DNA of 64,000 nt from Trichomonas vaginalis G3 (taxonomy: Eukaryota; Parabasalia; Trichomonadida; Trichomonadidae), in NCBI RefSeq assembly GCF_026262505.1, contig NC_067206.1:14938205-15002204 (forward strand), given 5' to 3'. This document shows positions 15,497-24,859 of the stretch, piece by piece. The notes beneath the pieces were generated by a model that was not told the origin of the DNA, ran no database searches, and saw only the letters and a list, made by a program, of their open reading frames with translations. Position 1 is the stretch's first letter. Each line of letters starts with the position of its first letter. A program made the translations under genes and the position numbers.

Positions 15497-15621
15497 ATTG
15501 GCTTTGTGAAGCCATCACAAAATCAAATAATGGAGTTAAGTTAACTGATATTTGCGCGAAAGCTAAAATAAATCATGAAGGCAGAGTTATATATAATCAT
15601 ACTATCTTAAAGTATTCCTAG
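15496..15621 (+). pseudogene. Possible coding remnant of an unknown gene
   Basis: Immediately after the array the composition changes and one frame reads 41 codons of protein-like sequence (DWLCEAITKSNNGVKL then DICAKAKINHEGRVIYNHT) before a stop. It has no start and is cut on its left by the array. I do not recognise it. It may be part of the target gene into which the array-bearing element inserted, or a chance frame. Confidence 0.3.
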
Positions 15622-16230
15622 AAATTTCCAAAATTAACCGAAATATAACTGTACAGAATTACTATTTTCGAGATAAAATTCATATGGAAATACTAATTCA
15701 TAACGCTTTATGTTATATAAAATTTAATTTATAAAAATTTCAAAATAAATCAAATTTAACACAATGAATATAACTGCAATCGAGGTTTTTGACGATTGAT
15801 TCTTACGTGAAGTTTTCCAAACTTTGAGTTAATGTCAAGACATTAACTCAAAGTTTGGAAGTCTAATAAAGGGAATTGTAGGCTATGAGGTACTGATTAT
15901 ATATCAGTGCCTCATAGCCTGCAATTCCCATTAGAAATCGGAGAAATTTTGTCCGCATAACTTATGATGCGGACAAAGTTTCTCCCATTTCTACTTAGAA
16001 TGAAAGGGCAAGAGGTATATAGGTACACTATATATCTCTTGCCCTTTCCTTCTTACCTAAAGACTTCCAATCTTATTTTTTTCCAATTTTTCCCCTAAAT
16101 TTAAATCTTATATAATATAAATAAAATGCATAATATCAATCACAAAAATTAATGTTTATTTTTTTAATTAAAATTGCCGCGCTATTTAAGGTTGTCTGTC
16201 ACTTTTTTGTTAGCCATTTCGGTACGAAAC
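15622..16230. repeat. AT-rich spacer with four hairpins
   Basis: No gene is visible. Hairpins lie at 15815-15860, 15871-15929, 15934-15991 and 16002-16048, of the same style as those in the arms. The stretch 16188-16228 contains GTCACTTTTTTGTTAGCC followed by ATTTCGGTA, close to a motif present in every array unit (about 1400-1425), and may be an old transposon end. Confidence 0.7.
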
Positions 16231-17047
16231 ATATTTTACTATAAAATTATACCTCAAATTCAAATATTTAAAATATTATTTACATAATTATCTCAAAATT
16301 ATATTTTTATATATTATTTTTCATATGTATAAATCATATAATCTATATCTATGCAAATCTCACCTAAATTTTTTGAAACAAACCGCTACCATTTTATAAT
16401 GGTCCATCTGAAATTCATCATAAATTCTGGTACATGTTAGTACCAGAGTCTTCAAATCTCAAACACTCTGGTACCAACATGTACCAGACGCGAGTTTCCA
16501 ATGCCCTCGTACGATTTTCTATTAAGATCTTCTTGAATGAGAAGGTCTTCATAGAAACTCGTACGAGGGCTTCTCTTTTAAATACTCTGGTACCTGCTGG
16601 TATCGGAGTCGACTTTACAGCCCTTTCCCCAATTTTGAAGCTGGGGAAAGTTTTCAAGCAATGAAAGGGAAGCTCTCGCTATGAGGTGAAAATCTAGAAT
16701 TTTTACCTCATAGCGAGTAATCCTTTGTTAATTGCTTGAAAACTTTCTTCAAATTATCAAAATTTCGAGGAAAGTTTCCTTGCTTCAAAGTAGAGATGGA
16801 GCCCTTTGAGCCACTGCATATAGGTCAGTGACTCAAAATACTCCATCTCTACTAGAAATCGCCAAAATTTGGGTCGCAATCTTTGAAATGCGACGCAAGT
16901 TTTGGCAATTTCGCGAGGGACTTGCTCCATTTGGTGCATAGATTCACACTCTATGCACCAGATGGAACAATTCTTTCGCTGACAGCGGGAAACTTTGTCT
17001 GAATAGTTTAACATTCAGACAAAGTTTCCCGCTGTCAGAGAGGGAAT
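16231..17047. repeat. Right arm of the 817-bp inverted repeat
   Basis: This is the reverse complement of 1-817 over its full length, with only one or two base differences seen (for example in the hairpin near 16890-16915). Such identity over hairpin-rich DNA implies recent formation or continuing correction between arms. Confidence 0.9.
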
Positions 17048-17436
17048 GGAAGGGTAAGAGGTATATATTCATAATGTATACCTCTTACCTTTCATTCCCT
17101 CGAGAAAGTTCAAAAACTTGGGTGCAATCAGTTCTGATTGCACCCAAGTTTTTGAACTTTATATAAGGAATTGTTGGCTATGATGTACTGATCATGAATC
17201 AGTACATCATAGCCAACAATTCCTTCGCAAACAGTGGGAAACTTTGTCTGAATAGTTTAACATTCAGACAAAGTTTCCCGCTGTCAGGGAGGGAATTAGA
17301 GGGTGGGAGATATATAGATAGACTATAAATCTCTCACCCTTTAATTCCCTCAAGAAAGTTCAAAAACTTGGATGCAATCAGAACTGATTGCACCCAAGTT
17401 TTTGAATTTTGTATAAGGAATTGTTGGCTATGATGT
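17048..17436. repeat. Tandem hairpin modules outside the inverted repeat
   Basis: Hairpins at 17049-17093, 17104-17160, 17166-17226, 17233-17282, 17293-17347 and 17354-17406, then half of one at 17415-17436. A module of about 240 bp (four hairpins) is repeated almost twice. The loop of the CAAAAACTT hairpin reads CAGTTCTG in the first copy and CAGAACTG in the second, so it is inverted. The last hairpin is cut in its loop and joins unrelated coding sequence. Confidence 0.85.
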
Positions 17437-17978
17437 GGATAGCCGCTGCCAGACCAAATGAATTAACCGTTGTGAATAACGTTTCTGAATCTTTATTTAA
17501 AAAGATAAAATATCACGATTTTGGCTGCGTTAAAAATCAAAGAATTGATGTTTTTGTCAAAAATCTTTTAGAAGAAGTTGCACCCAATTACTTTTATCGT
17601 ATTAAAAACGATTTACTTCAAACAGGTTTTATTCCTTCAATTAGAATTCGCGAGCCTCGATTGACAGATTATAAAACAAAATTGAAAAGAGAAGTTCAAT
17701 CACGTTTATACCAGGTATTAAATTTTGTTCAAAATCACGAAGCCAATTTGAATCCATTAGGATTTTTATTGGAAAATGCTGAAGAAAAACTTTCTCAAAT
17801 AAATGAGAAGATACAAAATTCAATTACATATTTAAGATCGTTTGAAATTCCAAATGAATTGTTAGATACGTATATGTTAGAAATTAATGAATTTTGTTAT
17901 AATTCTCCAGATTATATTTTAGAACATTTCGAAGAATTTTTAGATGATTTCAAAGAAAAGAATAATTTAATAGACTAA
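17437..17978 (+). pseudogene. 5'-truncated gene of unknown function
   Basis: About 180 codons remain open up to a stop at 17978. The apparent start codons (17409 and 17430) lie in the hairpin arm, so the true N-terminus is missing and the gene is cut by the hairpin array. The protein is charged and helical, rich in Lys, Glu and Asn (for example LLEEVAPNYFYRIKNDL and a C-terminal EEFLDDFKEKNNLID), without membrane segment, zinc motif or P-loop. Its AT-rich codons fit the host or a native element. I do not recognise the family. Confidence 0.55.
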
Positions 17979-18060
17979 AAATTTTATTATTTTTATTTAT
18001 TGTGAATTTTAAATTGTCACTTTTTAAGTGTTACTCCCTATTGAAGGTGTCACTTTTGGG

Positions 18061-18092
18061 GTGTCACTTTTTCGGAAATTCTTATATACTCC
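18061..18092 (+). repeat. MULE-type terminal inverted repeat, left
   Basis: The sequence begins GTGTCACTTTTTCGGAAATT and ends ACTCC. It closely matches the start of the MULE fragment at 24297, and its inverted partner is at 22138-22171. Degenerate copies of the first ten bases lie just upstream at 18014 and 18047. A 9-bp near match (CTATTGAAG at 18038, CTATTAAAG at 22175) lies outside the pair but not flush with the ends, so a target duplication is unproven. Confidence 0.6.
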
Positions 18093-19768
18093 TTCATCGA
18101 CCAGCCACTCGGTGTGAGCACGCCTGAGAACGAGAGGAAGCCATTCGTGTGCGAGGGTGAGTACACAAAGTACGGCAGCGAGTTCAGGGTGGTATCACTC
18201 TGGGCAGTGGAGGACAACACTGACATGCGCAACATACCGGAGCTCAACGAGCCACTCAGGATGCCAAACGGCGATGACAACATGGCAGAAGTGCTCAGGA
18301 ACGAGGAGAAGGTGAAGCACAGGAGGAGGAAGAAGAAAGAGACGGGCGAGATGAGGCAGCAGACACTGGAAGAGACGGGTGGTGTCGCTGTGAATGTAGA
18401 CATGGACGAGGAGGATCTGCTAAAGGGTGTAGCACCGACAAACACACTATACGACGAATACATGGCATTGCTCAACGAGGTGAAGCAAGGTACAAAAGGG
18501 GGAAGATACTCCTACTCGCTGGAACAGGAGAGGGAAAGACGAGGTGCGCACTACGTCTCGTGGCAGAGGCATTCCTCTCGAACGTCAGGAACGAGATAAA
18601 CGGTGTCAAGGAGAGGCACGTCGTGTTGATATGCTGCCCATACACACTCATTGCGAGCCAGTTCTTCACAAAGGCTTGCACATTCTGTGTGCCGTACTAC
18701 AGGACGCTGATGGCGAAGCTACTCATTGCGTCGAACACAAGAGGAAACACACAGGGGATGTTCTGGAAGAAGAAGGCACAACACTACATAATGAACACCC
18801 CTTACGAGGTCACTAAGAATATGACAAAGGAGGCGAGGGAGAAAACTGAGAGGAGGTTCAAGCAGGAGCTCCTACAGTCGAACCTCCTACTCGTCGACAT
18901 GCTCGTGGGGACATACGAGATGATGTGCAGAGCACTCACGAATGCAGAGCCAGAGGTGAAGGGCGTCAAAATGAAGTACACACTTGTGTTCGACGAGCTA
19001 CAGGAGGCACTCACTGTCACGTCCCCACGCTTCTCTGCTTCGTTCCGTTGCCTCTCCATGTGTGCCGACCTCTTCAAGAAGGAGAGGGATGGCGGCGAGG
19101 ACGTGCTCTTCCTCATGATGACAGGCAACTCTGGCATTCTCAACCAGAAGTCGCCACACGTGTCTGCTTTCGTGGAAGATGCAACAATACTGGAACACGA
19201 GAGCATGCCAAAGATGGTCAACGACTGCAGGCTCAGAGTGCTGGCAGACAAGAATGGCTGGGCAAACAAAGATACCAACCCACTCAATGTCTTCATCAGA
19301 GACATTAATGGAAGCACACAGTACAAGTTCGTCCTCCAGTCGTACGAATACGACTTCGACAGAAGCGTGTGGACGTACACGGCGTTGGAGAACGGACAGG
19401 ACAACCAGCCAAAGTGCGAGTGGTTCAATCTCAACTTCCCACAGCTCCTGAAGAAGCATCAGTGGCTGTACTCGCTGGCAAAGTGCGTGATAGAAGGGAG
19501 GAAGCTGAGGGCCGCACTCTGCATCGTGAACAACAAGGACGACGCAGTCATCGTCGACAGGTGTGTTGTCATGATGGTCAAGCTCACGATGGTCTTCTTC
19601 GGCCTGAGGCCACCAACGTCGTGGTGTGAGGACACGATCTCGATACAGAATGGCAGTGACAAGAAGCTGTACAACGTCACGAGGAACAGCTATGAGGCCA
19701 TGTCTGCTGAGAAGGCTTCTATCATGACAGACAACAATCTCAAGTGGCTCATCCCCATGTACATCAAG
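18093..19768 (+). pseudogene. GC-rich P-loop NTPase/helicase-like gene, first part
   Basis: Composition is about 53-57% GC against roughly 25% around it. The upstream part (from 18114) is acidic and ends in a basic stretch (KHRRRKKKE); downstream lies LLLAGTGEGKT, a Walker A motif, then LVFDELQEAL, a Walker B/DExx-like motif near 18990, and MMTGNSG near 19120, which resembles helicase motif III. Together these suggest a superfamily 1 or 2 helicase or related NTPase of more than 550 residues. The coding potential is spread over more than one frame and is interrupted by element A, so it is a relic. Antisense open frames here are shadows of the high GC. Family unassigned; origin by capture or transfer is inferred from base composition. 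Confidence 0.6.
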
Positions 19769-19776
19769 TACAGCTG
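19769..19776. repeat. Target-site duplication of element A, left copy
   Basis: TACAGCTG here recurs at 21199-21206 directly outside the inverted ends of element A. Confidence 0.65.
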
Positions 19777-21198
19777 TTGTGCATGAAAAATAGCGTGACT
19801 TCACTTTTGACAAAAGTGACACTATTTCTGATGGTTTTGTCATTTATTTGTCAGATTTATAAATGGATAATAATGCTGTAAATCAGATATTAATTAAAAA
19901 TATTTAAGATTTATGTTCGAATTGAAAAGCAAAATGATATTTTTTTTAATTGAAAAACGTTAATATCTGATATTTTGAAGTTTTTAATATTTGTTAGTAT
20001 CTTAAATTATTGAATGCATACGTTTTTTATGTTCTCAATTTTAAAAAAAATTGTGAAGAATTTAGTTTTTTGGAGATGGATGTTTAATATTTGTGAGTGA
20101 GAATGCAAGCAGGAGTTTGGTACTTTAAGGCTAGGTTGAGATAGATTTCCCATTATATTATCTGTGAATATATTGTTTGAAAATTCAAGATATAAAAATA
20201 TATTATCAAAAATTTTTATATTTTTAAATACAATAGGGTGGAAGTATAGGACGATGAGATAGCAATGATATATTTTATAATGGGAGGTAATCTGAAGATA
20301 AGTAGCAAATTTTATGCGATTTTGATTGGGAGTTGGAGGGTGTGAGTACTATAGCATGTAATAGTATCTCACACCCTCCAATTCTTCCTATGGCGCCGAA
20401 AAATTTTTGGTGAAATGTCGTCGCATTTCACCAAAAATTTTTCGGCGCCATATAGAGAACTATAGTCTGCGAGGTACTGATTCTATCTATGTACTTCGCA
20501 GACCATAGTTCTCAGCCAAAATGGCTAAAAATTGGGTGCAATTTTTTACATTGCACCCAATTTTTAGCCATTTTGGCTAAGAATTGGAGGGTGTGAGTAC
20601 TATAGCATGTAATAGTATCTCACACCCTCCAATTCTTCCTATGGCGCCGAAAAATTTTTGGTGAAATGCGACGACATTTCACCAAAAAATTTCGGCGCCA
20701 TATAGAGAACTATAGTCTGCGAGGTACTGATTCTATCTATGTACTTCGCAGACCATAGTTCTCAGCCAAAATGTCAAAAATTTTGGAAATTCGAAATAAT
20801 TTTTTTTGAGAAAAAATTAACCGTTTAACATTGCCAAAAATCTAAAAAACTCACAATTTTTTTTAAATTGATAACCCTCAAACCGTTTCCAATCAATAAT
20901 TTGAGAGTCTATATGATAATGTAAAAGTTAAAACATTCAAGTATTTAAGTATTTCTTTAAAATATTAAGTTTTTTATTTTTCCAATAAAATTCTAATATC
21001 AAATATTTTTATTTAACGATTAATTTTATTTATATTTTTATAGTTTTTTTTAAGAAAAAATATTGTTAGGGTTTTATGGATTTTCAATTAATATACAAGA
21101 TAATTCATGAATGTATATATTTCCAAGTTTTTAAGGATGCAACCCTTTACATTTGTAAACTGTCAAAAATGAAGTCACGCTATTTTTCATGCATTACA
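19777..21198. mobile_element. Hairpin-bearing non-autonomous element, copy A
   Basis: The ends read GCATGAAAAATAGCGTGACT and its inverse, flanked by the 8-bp repeat TACAGCTG. The element has no gene. Its centre holds seven hairpins: two sets of the same three (20334-20513 and 20582-20763) separated by a TTTTTAGCCATTTTGGCT hairpin (20513-20580). The rest is AT-rich DNA without open frames. Partial relatives are B, C and D. It inserted into the GC-rich gene. The 8-bp duplication would fit hAT- or Merlin-like transposition, or a MULE with a short duplication; no transposase for it is visible in the window. Confidence 0.75.
20334..20763. repeat. Duplicated three-hairpin cassette of element A
   Basis: Hairpin 1 has the stem GGAGGGTGTGAG, hairpin 2 the stem GGCGCCGAAAAATTTTT, hairpin 3 the stem GAGAACTATAGTCTGCGA. 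The cassette occurs twice here and once each in B (21862-22062), C (28325-28515) and D (51708-51895). In the first copy the loop of hairpin 2 is ATGTCGTCGCAT; in the second it is ATGCGACGACAT, its reverse complement. Confidence 0.85.
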
Positions 21199-21206
21199 TA
21201 CAGCTG

Positions 21207-21556
21207 ACTCATCACAAGCGCTGTGCTCAAGGAGATTAAGCCAAGGAGTGGCAGTGACTTTGCCGGGTTGTCTGTGTACGATGCGAGCACAGGCACGGAC
21301 AGCAAGCCACAGAAGCCGACAGAAGCACATATCACATTCCCAGAGCGAGCCGCGTCTGGCGTGGTGGATGGGGAAGTCGTCCGCTCGAACAGGATCACGA
21401 GGATATACTCCATGGACGAGGTGAGAATGCAGGCAGCGAGGATAGGTGTGAGGCACGCCAACGCAGACGGAGATAGAGAGGACGAGGTGGAGGCAGAACT
21501 CATCCTCATGAAGCAGTCTTTCCCCCTCACAGTTGCAACACAGAAGGTGGCAGTAG
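21207..21556 (+). pseudogene. GC-rich gene, second part
   Basis: High GC returns directly after element A, and one frame is open up to the border of element B (LITSAVLKEIKPRSG near the start, FPLTVATQKVAVV at the end). It is most simply the continuation of the gene at 18093-19768, split by the insertion, but a separate captured fragment cannot be excluded. No motif is recognisable in this portion. Confidence 0.45.
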
Positions 21557-22134
21557 TGTAATGCATGAAAATAGTGTGACTTCATTTTTGACAGTTTACA
21601 AATGTAAAAGTGTTGCATCCTTAAAAACTTGGAAATATATACATTCATGAATTATCTTGTATATTAATTGAAAATCCATAAAACCCTAACAATATTTTTT
21701 CTTAAAAAAAACTATAAAAATATAAATAAAATTAATCGTTAAATAAAAATATTTGATATTAGAATTTTATTGGAAAAATAAAAAACTTAATATTTTAAAG
21801 AAATACTTAAATACTTGAATGTTTTAACTTTTACATTATCATATAGACTCTCAAATTATTAGCCATTTTGGCTGAGAACTATGGTCTGCGAAGTACATAG
21901 ATAGAATCAGTACCTCGCAGACTATAGTTCTCTATATGGCGCCGAAAAATTTTTGGTGAAATGCGACGACATTTCACCAAAAATTTTTCGGCGCCATAGG
22001 AAGAATTGGAGGGTGTGAGATACTATTACATGCTATAGTACTCACACCCTCCAATTCTTAGCCAAAATCGCATAAAATTTGCTACTTATCTTCAGATTAC
22101 CTCCCATTATAAAATATATCATTGCTATCTCATC
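21557..22134. mobile_element. Hairpin-bearing element, partial copy B (reverse orientation)
   Basis: It starts with TGTAATGCATGAAAATAG, the same end as elements A and D, and carries the AT-rich subterminal region and one three-hairpin cassette (21862-22062). Internal sequence next to the cassette is shorter than in D, and the far end is cut at about 22134, where the MULE-type end begins. Confidence 0.75.
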
Positions 22135-22137
22135 GTG

Positions 22138-22171
22138 CTAGAAAAAACCAGAATTTTCGAAAAAGTGACAC
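22138..22171 (-). repeat. MULE-type terminal inverted repeat, right
   Basis: Read on the minus strand it begins GTGTCACTTTTTCGAAAATT, matching 18061-18092. With that copy it brackets the GC-rich island plus elements A and B. The next 270 bp (22172-22440) are AT-rich and hold no feature I can support. Confidence 0.55.
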
Positions 22172-22440
22172 CAACTATTAAAGTTATTTTATTACTAGAT
22201 TTATTTACAAATTATAAGATAATATCATTAACCGAATATATTTTTAATATAAATAAAAAACTTTTTTTATACAAAAAATTACAATCAATCGATAAATATT
22301 ATAAAACATTTATTCCAAAAAGATTAAGTAATAGGTGGGATCCTGCATATAATATAATTTTATGTCATAAAGTTTACAAATTTTAGATGGACCACAGTGA
22401 GAATGTGAGTGGTTAATTTAAAGGTGGTCTGATAAAGAAA

Positions 22441-23600
22441 TCGAGGCTTACTCAACACAGCATGAAGCAGTTTCTAATACACAATCTTACTAGTCGTGTT
22501 TCGGTCGCCAGCGCTCTCATAGGGGTGCTGATTTCAAAAACCACTACTTCAAATTATTCAACAATACTCAATGCAGCATGAAGCAGCTACTACTGCTGTA
22601 TCTTACTGGTAGTGTTTTGGTCGTTGGCTCTTGCACAGTCTCTCAGATTTTCAAAATTTTTTCAACACTATCTTGTTTCGCTCTCAGAAAGCTATCCTAC
22701 AAAGACATCGAAGCTTACTCAACACAGCATGAAGCAGTTTCTAATACACAATCTTACTAGTCGTGTTTCGGTCGCCAGCGCTCTCATAGGGGTGCTGATT
22801 TCAAAAACCACTACTTCAAATTATTCAACAATACTCAATGCAGCATGAAGCAGCTACTACTGCTGTATCTTACTGGTAGTGTTTTGGTCGTTGGCTCTTG
22901 CACAGTCTCTCAGATTTTCAAAATTTTTTTCAACACTATCTTGTTTCGCTCTCAGAAAGCTATCCTACAAAGACATCGAAGCTTACTCAACACAGCATGA
23001 AGCAGTTTCTAATACACAATCTTACTAGTGGTGTTTCGGTTGCCAGCGCTCTCATAGGGGTGCTGATTTCAAAAACCACTACTTCAAATTATTCAACAAT
23101 ACTCAATGCAGCATGAAGCAGCTACTACTGCTGTATCTTACTGGTAGTGTTTTGGTCGTTGGCTCTTGCACAGTCTCTCAGATTTTCAAAATTTTTTCAA
23201 CACTATCTTGTTTCGCTCTCAGAAAGCTATCCTACAAAGACATCGAAGCTTACTCAACACAGCATGAAGCAGTTTCTAATACACAATCTTACTAGTGGTG
23301 TTTCGGTTGCCAGCGCTCTCATAGGGGTGCTGATTTCAAAAACCACTACTTCAAATTATTCAACAATACTCAATGCAGCATGAAGCAGCTACTACTGCTG
23401 TATCTTACTGGTAGTGTTTTGGTCGTTGGCTCTTGCACAGTCTCTCAGATTTTCAAAATTTTTTTTCAACACTATCTTGTTTCGCTCTCAGAAAGCTATC
23501 CTACAAAGACATCGAAGCTTACTCAACACAGCATGAAGCAGTTTCTAATACACAATCTTACTAGTGGTGTTTCGGTCGCCAGCGCTCTCATAGGGGTGCA
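22441..23600. repeat. 267-bp tandem satellite, about 4.3 copies
   Basis: The string CTCAACACAGCATGAAGCAG recurs at about 22453, 22719, 22987, 23254 and 23521, giving a 267-268-bp period. Copies differ by single bases (TAGTCGTG or TAGTGGTG, and the length of a T run). Short open frames of 60-94 codons repeat with the units but are interrupted by stops each time, so I do not call genes. Within each unit two related half-units begin with CAGCATGAAGCAG, hinting at an older period of about half the length. Confidence 0.9.
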
Positions 23601-23705
23601 CCGAAATTCAATTGTTAATGATATCAATTCACAAATTGGAATCGAAGATCAGTATGAAATTTAAAATATAAATAAATTTTAATTATATTATTTTTAATTT
23701 TTTTA

Positions 23706-24250
23706 AATAAATATACATATATAAATACATACATATACACATATATACATATATAAATATATACATATATAAATATATACATATATAAATATATACATAT
23801 ATAAATATATACATATATAAATATACATATATAAATATATACATATATAAATATATACATATATAAATATATACATATATAAATATACATACATAAATAT
23901 ACATATATAAATATACATATATAAATATACATATATAAATATACATATATAAATATACATATATAAATATACATATATAAATATACATATATAAATATAC
24001 ATATATAAATATACATATATAAATATACATATATAAATATACATATATAAATATACATATATAAATATACATATATAAATATACATATATAAATATACAT
24101 ATATAAATATACATATATAAATATATACATATATAAATATACATATATAAATATATACATATATAAATATATACATATATAAATATACATACATAAATAT
24201 ACATATATAAATATACATATATAAATATATTTATATATATAAATATATAA
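23706..24250. repeat. AT microsatellite (ATATACATATATAA type)
   Basis: Units of 12 or 14 bp (ATATACATATAA with variable AT) run for about 540 bp. The long open frames on the minus strand, made only of Tyr, Ile, Met, Phe, Val and Cys, are artefacts. Confidence 0.97.
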
Positions 24251-24296
24251 ATAACAAAATACAATCAAAAAATAGTGTTTGGAAATTTAAGGTTAA

Positions 24297-24647
24297 GTGT
24301 CACTTTTTCGTAAATTCTACCACACTCCATGTCGCTTCCTTGTTGATACACTTCCCGATGACAAGTACCACATACGAAAATGTATTAACACCCACAATCA
24401 TTCTGCCCCTTTTCCAAACAAATCACAACAAATTACATCATATTTTTATAGATCTTATTTAACAAGATATTTTGAATCAAATCAAGACCGTGTTTACGCA
24501 CAATTAAGGTGTTTCAAAGATCTTAATATCCCATTTGATAGTGGGATCATTCCGGAAATGTTTCAACAATCTACAGATGCTTTAAAAAAGTTTTCTAAAC
24601 GCCTTCATGCAATCAATACCCGTTTCTCAACATTGTTTACTCAACAT
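24297..24647 (+). pseudogene. MULE transposase N-terminal fragment with terminal repeat
   Basis: 24297-24328 is a MULE-type end (GTGTCACTTTTTCGTAAATT) and coding follows at once. The frame contains a zinc-finger-like CINTHNHSAPFP and then MFQQSTDALKKF, which aligns with MKLFAQSTDALKHKF in the intact transposase at 24936-26405. The DDE core is absent, so this is a truncated copy of a related but distinct MULE: its terminal sequence differs in orientation and bases from that of the intact one. The initial MSLFRKFYHT is the translated terminal repeat, not a true N-terminus. The following 200 bp (24648-24859) are AT-rich and empty. Confidence 0.65.
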
Positions 24648-24859
24648 TAAAAATATTATTGCAAAGAAAACATTTGATTTAATAAACATTTAATTTATTA
24701 TAATTAATTTTTTATTACAGTATAGTAAAAAATGCTATAAATAAATTATTATATTTTATTAAAATGTGACTTTTAATAGTAAGTGAATAAAATAAATCAG
24801 GAATTGGGAAAGAAATAAGGTTAATTAAAAATAATGAAAATTACAAGTTTAAGGTTAAT

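Noticed and set aside
18802-19843. Large antisense open frames over the GC-rich island
   Set aside because: High GC removes stops on the opposite strand; the P-loop and helicase-like motifs are on the plus strand only.
18038-22183. CTATTGAAG/CTATTAAAG as target duplication of the GC-rich island
   Set aside because: One mismatch, and neither copy is flush with the terminal repeats.
22135-22386. 83-codon frame next to the right MULE-type end
   Set aside because: It starts in the terminal repeat and has only AT-driven residues (Ile, Asn, Lys, Tyr).
22441-23600. CRISPR-like array
   Set aside because: The whole 267-bp unit is repeated with no unique spacers, and the host is a eukaryote. The hairpin clusters were rejected for the same reason.
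22578-23664. Repeated 60-94-codon frames in the satellite
   Set aside because: Each is closed within the unit, and unit length varies by one base without regard to frame.
23624-24268. Long minus-strand open frames of Tyr/Ile/Met/Phe
   Set aside because: They are translations of the AT microsatellite and have no normal amino-acid composition.
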